From Sinonovacula constricta (taxonomy: Eukaryota > Mollusca > Bivalvia > Cardiida > Solecurtidae): 64,000 bases of DNA. The stretch covers positions 31,612,889 through 31,676,888 of the forward strand of contig CM017561.1 in NCBI GenBank assembly GCA_007844125.1, given 5' to 3'. This document shows positions 48,086-60,000 of the stretch, piece after piece. Made by a program: the position numbers and the translations under genes. The notes beneath the pieces were generated by a model. That model was not told the origin of the DNA. It saw only the letters and a list, made by a program, of their open reading frames with translations, and did not search any database. Position 1 is the first letter of the stretch. Each line of letters opens with the position of its first letter.

Positions 48086-51000
48086 GTAAATATTCGAATT
48101 TCATTTAAAATAGAAATATGATTCCGTACACAGTTAATTGATTTTAACATTTTTTCTTTTGCAATTGTTCAATGTCAAAAATAAAAAGTGGGTGGGGTAT
48201 GACAACATACCGAAAGAAACCATTAAGTAGAAGCCATTGAATCTTTCGTCTTTGGTAATTCTCCAAAACTTCACAACATTGCATAGATGAACTGTCCGCT
48301 GATGCCTGTATTATGAAGTTATCCAAACTGGAAAATCCATGAACCAGGGCAGGGATCAAATCCATTATCTACTGCAGTACACAGAATTCAGGCGTTTTAG
48401 CAACTAAGCAACCAGTGTAGCCAGCAGAGAGGAGATTATATTAAATACAATTGCATGCCTCCAATTTTGTTTAAGGGGTTCATTTGGATGTAAGACTTGT
48501 CATTAAGTACAGTACAATTTTATCAATTCCAAAATATAATATAGCATTGCATATCACATTTCTCCTTTAATAAATATACCGTTTTACCATGATATCTTCA
48601 ACTTAAGGGATTAAAACTTCTCAGACACTTGAACTGTGTTTCCTTCTACTAAGCATCTCTATATTGAAGCACTAAACGGGAACACAATAGCAATAAACAA
48701 GTCAAATGTCTAAAACAGAAATACATTTTCTCATGAATCCAATTAATTTTTTATTTTTTATTTCTTCATTTTACATTTAAAATAAACCAAAATTATTATT
48801 TTTTGTGTGCATTATGCATGTAGGGTAAGTCTTTGCATGCATATACTATCAGCTTGCATTATACTTTCAAGTATTTCAGTACCTTTAGTCAAGCAGGCTG
48901 TTTAACAGGTTTTGAATTATGTTAGACTACATTTCTTATGGTTTGGCTCACTATTATACAGGGATGCATTTTGTTTTCAAAGGAGTGTGCATTAATTCTA
49001 AGGGTTTATATTTTAATATTTTGACAAGTTAATTTAAAAACATAAAGTAGTCTGTTGTAGAAAGAATAATTTGATTCCGATTATTGTAAGGTGATTCTGT
49101 TTGATTTCTGTTATTAGGTATTGTTTCATCACTATCAATCTTGAAACTCTCTTAGATGGTTCATTCCTGTGCCATCTACCAGAATGTTGATTTCCAGGTT
49201 GATTTGTTAACTGGATGCTCCTTTTGCAATTAATCTAGAGCATGTTGTGCAGTTTTTCTGATTTGATAGTTTAATCACTATTGCATACACATGAACTCTC
49301 CCGCTTTGGGGTTGCGGGTTCAAACCCCGGCAGGGTCAAACCAAAGACTTTAAAGTTGGTAGTAGTGGCTTCCCTCCTAACGCTCAGGGTTAAGGGGACA
49401 GCATAACGCCCGACTCATCGTTGTCAGAATAATGGATCACCCGGGTTCAGTCCCTGGGCACCTCATAAGTGCCCCTGTGATATAATGATAGAAATGTCAC
49501 TGCACAGTATCGGCAAAAATGCCGGGAAATCCCAATCCCAATCCCACTTTGGGAGGGAGACTCCCACTTTTAAGGTTCAAAATTACTTGAAAATGAGGGG
49601 TGTTTAACACATTTTCAGTAATCTCCCTATTAGGAAACAGATGACTTTCTTCTTTGTTTATATAAAAAATAACAAATCTCCCACATTGCAAGTGAAAATC
49701 TTCCACTTTGGCCTCAGAAAAAGTTCACAGTTATGCCATAGATGAAAGAAAACTTCTTAGCATTTTATGAACAGTTAAGGACATAACTATGTGACTTTTG
49801 ACTCTTTGGTCATATGACAATATCTGTGTGAAATTAGAGTTGAAGCATTTCTAAGCTAACTTAGTTTCTTCACAGAGTCACCCAGCATCTTGATACTTGT
49901 TTATATTATATAGTGTGGTAAAATCTTTACTTAATAATAATGTATCAGTATACAGTCTAGGTTTGAATGTCATATACAATCCACAAGTCATAATTTTATT
50001 ATTTCAACACCTATTCATGACTTTTCAGAATCTGTCTCGTTACGGTGGCAGGAACACAGTCACTGCCCTCACAGGGGATGGTGTGGGACCTGAACTCTTG
50101 AGACATGTGCAGGAAATATTCAGGTATGCTAAACAGTGTTTATATGTTTGTGCAAACTCTTTAAACTTAACAGAAAAAAAGGGAGCAAAATTCGAATGCA
50201 GATTAAAGAGATACAGTAATTAATATTTACTTTGGGAATGTATGAAAATTATTCATATTCAGTTGTGTGTTTATTTTCCACTTTTTAGTACATTGTACCA
50301 ACTCACTACATGTCTGGTAGAACTCTGAGCCCAATATAGCTGCAATATATGTCGCCAGTCATCCTGCCTCTGTATCACCCCAGGAGAGATTGTTGTCAGC
50401 GATACATTAGGATGAAATGCTATTGGGCAGTCCGATAACTAAGTTGTCTTCTCTTGAGTACTCTCCGAATGCGCATGCGCATTAAAACTTCCGGGGTATA
50501 AGTAGAAATTTTATCAGCGTGTATAACACACACATCAAGTGATATGGAAAGTTAATTAAAGAAAGAAACAAAACCAAAATGGAAATCGCCAAAATATGGC
50601 TGAATATGTAAAGGTGTTTATAGCGGGAAGGTGGTCGAAAACAGAACTGTTTCATTGCATCGATTTCCTCAAAACAAGCGGCTGTGACGCATTTTGATGG
50701 TATTATAACACTTCGCCCTCCCTTAACTGGTAATAGTTCGCCCTTGATTGGTAACAGCTCGCCCGAGATAGGTACCAGTTCGCCCTTGCTACATGTCGCC
50801 TTCGGATATAAGTGTATACATTGAGAAAAAAAGTAAATTGGTTAATTTATTTATAACCATTCACATTGTATTTGTTTTCTTCGTCTTAATATACATTATG
50901 AGCTCTTCTGATATAAGTGTATATGCCACCCTTAGCCCTTAAAAATCTTTAAGAAATTAAGTAAAAAGAATGTAAACTTATTAATTTTTTATTATTTTGC

Positions 51001-54000
51001 CACCATTCACATTAAATTTATGCTTCTTTTGTCTCCTTATTCTTTATTATTATAAACATCGTATTATTAGCATCGTAAATTATTATATTTTTATTTTTCA
51101 TATTTTAAAATTGTTTTAACCAAAGAAAAAAAATCTGATCCTCCCAGTACAATATATGAACTGTCACTGTTCCATGATTTAAATGCAATGTTGCGACCTA
51201 AAAAATAATAATTATACTGTGTACGTGGTTTATTTATTTCATATTGTATATTTAAATAAAATTCCGCTGTTGCAAGGATTTTAATGTTACTTAGTTGCAT
51301 ACATATTTTATTGCAAATACTTTAATAAGGTTGTCATACTCAAGATGACTTGAGTATGCAGTTATCTTATAATTGCACATAAAAGCGTGAACGTTAATTG
51401 GTGTTTGCCTACAGACATTATTGCGATGTTACCATTCGCACTAATCTTGATTGATAATTAGTCAGTGTGATCTTGATTAATGTTTACCGACATAGGCGTA
51501 TATAAAAATTAAAATTAATAAATTGGTCAGTGTGTGATTGTTAATTGATTTTTGCCTAGTCATTATTGTGATGATAGCGTCAGCACTAATTTTGATTGAT
51601 AATTAGTCACCATGATCTTAACTGATGCTTGCCGTCATAGACGTATATAAGTGCTTGCAATTAATAGACTAGTCAGTGATTCAATCTCGCAACGTACGCT
51701 AGCTTTATCACAATACAGTATGAAGAAGTTGACTAAGACGGCAACCAACTAATTGTATTTGTATGCATATCTTATAAAATATTATATATGCTACACTATA
51801 TAACAAATTAAATCAAGTATAAACTTTACTTGACATCATTTTCCCCCTTCATCTAACGCGTGGAAATGGTACACTTATATCCGAAGTACTCATAATGCAT
51901 ATGAAGCCGATGGAAACAAATACAAATTGATGTGAATTGTGTCGAAATAATTATAAATAAGTTAACAAGTATACATTTTTGCTTGACGTATACACGTATA
52001 TATGACGGCGACATGTTACTGATCAAGGGCGAACTGTTACCGATCAAGGGCGACCTGTTACCAGTTAAGGGAGGGTGAAGTGTTACTAATTCTTCTCGAG
52101 TTGGTCTCTCCTTTTCAATTCATAATTGCCAGTAATATCTAGCTTGTAAACGCCGATAATTCGCTCGATTAGCTGATATTCCCTTCAGGATCCAGTCAAA
52201 CGACGATTCGCCAGGTCCTTCTTTAAATCTGTTAGCTTGAAATGGTCTAATTCTTAGTTGTTTACACAAGCTTCATTGATTTCTTTGTCCGTGTCCGCCA
52301 TCTTTTTTTTTTACTTAGTCCCCAGAGGCTCGGTGACGAGTAGCCTCCCTTTGAATTCAAGGGAAGTAACCGAGTTATCGGACTGCCCAATAAAGGAGTT
52401 ACTGATTCCTTAGGTCGATTTAGGAGAAGAATTATGATATGGCACTTTCATTAGCACTTTAAACACTGACTTGATAGTCATTGCATCTGTCAAATTTGTA
52501 TATATAAAAAATATGTACTGGAAAGTATGTATTAAATGACTTTATGTAACCTACTTCGTATTAATGACTTAGAAATGACATTACAGTCATTTCATTAGTC
52601 TTGTTGTAATCAAACACATGAACAGAAATCCATGGTAAATTTAGTTATCACTGTATATTGTGAGTTATGTCAGGAAATTGATCATTTCTGCTATGGCCTA
52701 AAATGGCATCAGATTTAGGGGCAGATAATCATGTCTGTATTTAAATGTGCAGTGATTGTTGGAGCATATGTATACCTTATTCCATGACTATAGATGATTG
52801 AAATTGTGTATAAATATTATTTGTTTCTTTATTGAGCCATATGGGAATAAAAAAAGTATCAAAACTAAAATAATTTTAAATGACCTTAAACTTTTGGCTT
52901 GACCATTTCTTTAATAATACATATTTGTAGTACATTTAATTCTTTTGTTTTAAAGTACCTGAAATTTAAGTAAGACTTTTATATGGAGACTAATTAGAAA
53001 TGAATGCTCATCTAGAACAGACAGCTTGGTTTACATTTTTTGCCATGGATAAATTTATTATCCAACTCAGAATTAACCAAGTAATAAGCACAGTTTAATA
53101 GAAAACTCTCTGAATTATTCCTCTAACATGTATATGTATGAAACCTCAAAATCACAGTTTGTCTGAAAAAGTGCTCAATTATTCCTCTTGTATATGTATG
53201 AAAGCATGTGTACTCATTATATAATCTCGAAAGCAAAGTCTTTTGGAAAAAAACACTGAATTATTCCTCTTACATGTATATGTACAGAAGCATGTGTACT
53301 CATTACACCACCTTGAGCTCATAAGTTGTAAAAACATTTCTATGTGTATAATTCAGATATGCTGGGGCACCTGTCAATTTTGAAGTCATTGAGATTAATG
53401 GTGCCAACTCCAGTCCAGAGAAGATCACAGAAGCAATTCGCTCTGTAGAAAGAAATGGGGTTGCCCTTAAAGGTATGTTTCAGGTTACAGAAAGCAGTTA
53501 ATAAACGTTTGCCTGGAAGTGAAATCAATAAAGCAGCCAGGGTTCGATCCCTGACTGCTACATACCCAAGTCATTTAAAATGGTAGTGGTATAGCTCCCT
53601 TGCTAACACTTAAGCAAATATAAGGGTAGTTCCACGACTGGTTGGCCCGGTGTCAGGATAATGTGACTGAAAGTGGTATCACGCTGCATGCTATACACAG
53701 TGAAAGCAGCACTATATTTGCTTCAAGTGGACAGCATCTCCAGATGACTGCAATACTGTTAGTGGGACGATAAACCAAATAAACCAACCAACTTAACACA
53801 AAATAGCTAATCTTTGATTGCTTGTGCTACTGTTTGTATGAACTAAGGATGGGCACTGTTAAAATATAGAGGTGTGTGTGTTTGTGTGTGTGGTCGTGGA
53901 GTTGAAATGTTATGGAGTTATGCTGATTTAAAAGATGGTAAAGTACATTGTATTTAAAATTTATCAGCGTGTGTCTGTTTTCAGGGAACATTTCCACAGG

Positions 54001-57000
54001 TTTATTGGGCAGTAACCAACACTCGATGAATGTTTACTTGAGGTAAAGCATCATTGTTTATTCTCAAAGCTCCCATAGAACGTTACTTTGAGTCTTCAGT
54101 GTACAATGATACAATGAAAAAGCAAAACAAAATGATATGCCATTGAATCATTTCAAACAATATTATGTTTATTAAGTAATTGACATTAAAATATCATATC
54201 TATCTGCTTATAGCAATTAAAAATTATGGGCACTAATACTATCTAGCATTTACTGCGAAAAAGTTGATTCAAACTGCACCCCCCCAAGTTTTCAATATTT
54301 TGTCGATATTTCAGTTTATAAGGTAATGAATTATGTGTATTTGTTGTGAGCCTTTTCTAAAAAACACTGCTAAGCCTTTTCACCTGATTTGGAAGATTAG
54401 ATATTTATACTATGCATGTTTACATTGCTGTCACTAGATATCTCAAGTATGAAACATGATGTTTGATGCTTTGAATGTTGTCACTGACTTGTAATTTTTA
54501 AATGACATCATTTTGTCAAATCTTTTGTGACATGGATATTGAGGGGATATGTTGATGTTTGTTTTATCTGTTGTATACATAGAATTACTATTTAAGTAAT
54601 TAATTGTACTGAAATGTACTGTGCACAGTAATCCTTGTACTATCTACTGTACTTTAAAAGTCCTGTACTGATCCAGCCCTAAAGATTATGAAAAAGGTTT
54701 AACAACATTGTTTATGTATCATTTATGTTACTTTCCACTGTAGGACAGAGTTGAAGTTGTTTGGCAGCATTGTATGCTGTAAGTCCCTGCCGGGAGTGAA
54801 GACCCGTCACTCAGATATAGACATGGTGCTGATACGAGAGAATACAGAGGGGGAGTATTCCAACCTAGAACACGAGGTACAATATTATTAATTTAGCAGT
54901 CTTGCAGTTGAACATTAGTTAATTGGACGTAATATTATCAACAGCAATTGTAAATTAAATATCTCAACAAACAAAATTTAACTTACAAGTGGTGTTAAAA
55001 ATATGAAATGTGCAGAAATAAATCCTCATTTTCTTATTTTATATTGCAGATTAGTTATAATTCACTGCATTGTAAATATAAAATTGATTTAATATTATGT
55101 ATTTATCTTAGTAGCACAATTACCATAGAAACATCATCATTCATTTTTACTTTTCAAAACATTTAAAAACATTATGTTTACACTGTACATATATATTTAT
55201 ATAGAAAACATGTCATTACAATGGCATGCCAGATAGTTTCCGTGTAATGTCATCGACACTGATAAGACAGTTTAAGGCAGCCATCTTTGTGGGCAGAAGC
55301 TAATGCAAGCCAAAATTGGGAAATATTCGCTGTATTAAACTCACCACAGTGTTTTTATTTGTCAGTCTATTTTACTGAATTTTATATCAAATTTAACAGC
55401 TTTTATAAAGTATTTTCAATATCAAAACTATATTTGATAGTTTAAAAGGTTAAAGAAATACAACCGAAAATGATACACTGTTCATTTTGTTTTAAATATG
55501 AGTCAATATTTTTATTTATTTATGTTTATTAATTCTGCGTGCATTTATCAACTGTAAAAATATTTTATTCTAAAAATATGAATGTCAACAAGAGCTTTTC
55601 AATGGTGTATAGCTTTTAATTTTCGGACCACAAATGAAGAAATTACAAGAAAATAAAATTTACCCTTCTATACAATTCATATGAAAATCCCTTGAAGTTA
55701 CCATCAAAGATGGCTGCCAAGATAAGGGATTTTCACTGAAACTATCTATTGATGATTGACATATAGTTATGTCATTTGAATTTCTGATGTCACAAATTTC
55801 CACAAAACTCACAAATCTACATACATTTGCTAAAATGGTTTGTGCAGCAATAGAGAACCAGTACGTCATGTACTTGTATGAAGAAGGATATTTTCAAGAG
55901 AATTTGATACAACATTATGTACATTCATGTTTGATAAAGCTGCATTGACAAGATTAAGGGTCTATAAATGGTATAAGCAGTTTCAAGTTGAATAGGAAAA
56001 TGTCTCAAAGTGGTGCAATAAGTATGCAGAAAATCTTCTAACTTCAACATTGTCCCTTTTGGACATCACTTAGGATAAGCGTCATGAAGACTTTTTCCAT
56101 GCTTATTTACATAAATTATCTTGGACATGAAAAAAATGTAGCTTTGGAACAGAATGCATGACAGGACCTGGTAGCGCAGTCAGTAGAGCACCGGCTCCAG
56201 ATACAGGAGGCCCCGGGTTTTATCCCTGGCTATGACATACCCTAGTATATACCCTTGCTAATGCCCAGGCAACTGTAAGGGTAGTTCCACAACTTGTTGG
56301 CCTGTGGTCAGGATAATATAATTGAATGTGGTATCATGCTAGGTGTTCACGGCATGCTAAACACAGTGAATGCAGCACTATATCATCTTACAGTGGAAAA
56401 CGTACAAGATAACTGAACAACTGTTGGTGGGATACAATACTTACAGTTTCCCCACTCATTAACATTGATGACATGGTGTCCTGGATAGATTTTAGGATGT
56501 TATTGTTTGTGAATATTAACCCCGAACTGATGAATACATTACACGGTCCATTCAACTCAAATACATACATCCACAAAATAACCGTTATCGCAGATAGGAT
56601 AGTACAGCAATACGGTTATCATGAAGCCGCTACAGCACAGTGGTAAGTACGTTTGACTCCCGGGCGGGAGGTCGCAGGTTCGAGCCCTGCCAAAGAAATA
56701 TTTTTTTGCTGGTTCAATTTCCCGCGCTAACCATTTTAACACCACGAAAATCTCGTGAAGAACTTTGATATTATTTACTGTTGTGTTATCGTTAACTCTG
56801 TATTTTATTGCATTATTTAGATAAAATAAATAAATATATTGAGATAGAAAAAAAAAATAATAAAAAAAATAAAAATATATATATATTCAGTAGTAAAAAA
56901 AAGATTTTAATTCAATATAATATATAAAAATGTAAAAAAATGTTTTTGCTTTGTTCAGATTCGAACCAGAGACCTCTCGGTCAAAAGAAAACTATTCTTC

Positions 57001-60000
57001 CTCTGCGCCACGCGCTCCGTTACTAATTAGACGCTTCATACTTAAATTATTACCCATACCTCTGTCGGTAAAACGCGGTAAGTAAACAAAGCGTGTGCAA
57101 CTACCGTGTAATGTATTCATCAGTTCGGGGTTAATATTCACAAACAATACTATAGTAACATTATCTGAACATGTATGCAATGTATCAAAACAAAACTTTC
57201 ACATCAGTTTTGTTTCATGCTCTGTACTTATTACATCAAACCATCTCACAGAGTGTATGTTTTTGTGTCCCATCACTGCATCAGTCTTTTAGTATTACTG
57301 CTATTTACTTTTTCGGCATAAGTACATTTGCAGTCAGTTAACACAATGTTTAGTTTCAAACTTGCTCTGAAAAAAGACCCCTTGTTTTCCAGAATGTGAA
57401 GGGAGTCATAGAAAGCTTGAAGATTATAACAGAGAAAAAATCCTCCAACATAGCCAAGTATGCTTTCGATTATGCTAAGAAACATGGTCGGAAGAAGGTG
57501 ACAGCTATACATAAGGCAAATATCATGTAAGTGGGCAGTTACATTGAGAATAGTCTCAGACAGTACCAACTTGTTACAGCTTGGTAAAAAATACCCAATG
57601 ATTTTTTTTTATGCAGCTCCTTTGCTATTACTCTGCTAACTAACCCAAAGATATATATTAATGATGCAAAAATTAATTATCTGTATTGCATGTTAACCAG
57701 ACCTGGTAGCCCATTCGGTAGAGCCTTGGTTTCAGGTACAAGAGGCCCCTGATTGGGTCCCGGTCCGTGAAATACCAAAGTCATTAAAAATGGAAGTGGT
57801 ATAGCTCCTTTGCTAACGCTTAAGCATATAAAAGGGTAGTTCCCCGACTGGTGTCAGAGTAATGTGACTGGGTGTGGTATCATGCCAGGTGTTCACATAA
57901 ATACATAAGGCAAATATCATGTAAGTGGGCAGTTACTGTGCAACTTCTGTTTGCAGAACTATTTTCTCAAAATCTTAAATCAGCACCAATGATTTTAGAA
58001 CTCTTTATAAACACATCATTATGGGAACCCTGTATTTAGTTAAAGCAGGCCCAAAATAGGCTTAAAGGCCTTTCAACTTCTTTGAAACTGGAGGGGCAGT
58101 GGGTGGGTTCTGACCCCCATATGTCAATTCTTTTCTTTCTGTTTGCTGTTATTGGCCACTACTTCTGTACTATACCAGATATAGAACGAAAAATTGTTTC
58201 CTGTTATTTTCTTATTAAAAAGTATTTAATACATCATACTGAATTTGATGATACATACTGTACCTGGTACATTCAAAGTGTGAAATAATTCAAACCATGT
58301 GGCAGAAGTATTTTCTATTTTCCAAGATCATCTAAAACACTGTATTGAATTTTTTGGACATTTTGAAATAAATTGTATGGTTACTGACAGCTCAGTCCAG
58401 TAAACTAAGCAGTAAAATAGTGAAATCTGATAATAATTTATTACATATTTCCATTTGCTTGAGTCAAACCAATGCAGTAACATGTAAAGTTGGTTTGCTT
58501 TCCCCCAGTTATAATCAATAGTGGACACATTTCATAAAGAGGATATTGTATTAAATTTCTAAGTTTCTCTATTCTCTAGTTTCTGTTTTTTCTACAAAGA
58601 GGCCTTTTAATGTCTTGAGTTGGAAATGATTTCACTGTACATACATTTAGGACTATGTGGAATTTTGCTAATACGTACCTGGTAGCGCATTTGATAGAGC
58701 GTCGCCTTCAGGTACGAGAGGCCCCGGGTTCAATCCCGGGCCGCGATATACCAAAGTCGTTAAAAATGGTAATGGTATAGCTCCCTTGCTAATGCTCAAG
58801 CACACATAAGGGTAGTTCCACGACTGGTTTGCTCGGTGTTAGGATAATGTTTCTGGGTGTGGTATCATGCCAGGTGTTCACAGCATGCTATACACAGTGA
58901 AGGCAGCACTATATTTGCTTGAAGTGGTCTCCTTCTGAAATACTGTTGGTAGGACAATAACACATAAAATTCATACTTGTGTGTTTAAAATACAGCAGTC
59001 ATGTTTATTTCCCAGTTCTCTATAGTGTCTAGTTTACTGCTTTACCTGATAAAGAATTGTTTGCATGTTAAATGTCTGTGGATGTCAGTTCTTTCGTTTC
59101 AGATGTCAAAATATGTCAATTTAAAATAATCATATTTGAAAAAATATTATAACTATATTATAATAAAAATATTATTATGCTATCATATTGAGAATAAGTA
59201 TTTAGAATGAACAGTGATAAGAGAGCTAAAGGAGACACTCTATGTTAAGTTCACAAAAATAACTAATAAGTAACATAATATTGATGTAATGTTTGAAATT
59301 ATCGCTGCCATGATGTCTTAAGTATTTCTGTTCACACCTTATTATAAATATATTTGTGTTTATTTGCTTTATTTCCACAGGAAATTAGGAGATGGACTGT
59401 TCTTAAACTGCTGTCGAAAAGTTGCAGAGGACTACCCTGACATAGAGTTTAATGACATGATCATTGATAATGCCAGCATGCAGGTAAACATTTCGATCTT
59501 TGAATATAATAATGTTGAGGTATCAGGACAAAACCTTACTTGTCAGTATTGGTAGGGTCTGGTGAACCATCTTCCATCCTTACTTGACAGTATTGGTAGG
59601 GTCTGGTGAACCATCTTCCATCCTTACTTGACAGTATTGGTAGGGTCTGGTGAACCATCTTCCATGTATTTTCCAAGGCATATGAAAGCTCATCAACTTC
59701 TTTATCTAATGTGGACAAAAGCTTACACATTATATTTCTTTGGTAATCTTTTTTCTTGCAAACAAAATCAGTAATTAATTAGAGTTTTGATAGCTCCAGG
59801 CATGTTGTTTCTTACAGGAGTTGCATACTATGAGTGCTATGTAAACCATATTCAGTTGCAGACAGAGGGCACAGTTTCACACCTTATCATATTTCCTTAT
59901 GCATGCAAGTTAATTTAGCCTAGTGGTGCCCGTGGTGTAGTGGTAGAGTCGCCAATTCGTAAGTTCTCTGACTGCTTAGCCTCCCACTGCTTGGGTTCGG

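Noticed and set aside
47953..48150. 65-codon minus-strand frame
   Set aside because: It is antisense to IDH3G exon 1, which fits as transit peptide with correct phase.
45698..48365. Direct splicing of 48365-48211 to the first ASB exon
   Set aside because: The donor leaves phase 2 while the ASB exon requires phase 0; a 35-nt candidate bridging exon near 47850 introduces a stop. It is kept only as a low-confidence orphan exon.
56625..57030. Two tRNA genes
   Set aside because: A and B boxes are present, but acceptor-stem halves do not pair; they lie inside a foldback element and look SINE-derived.
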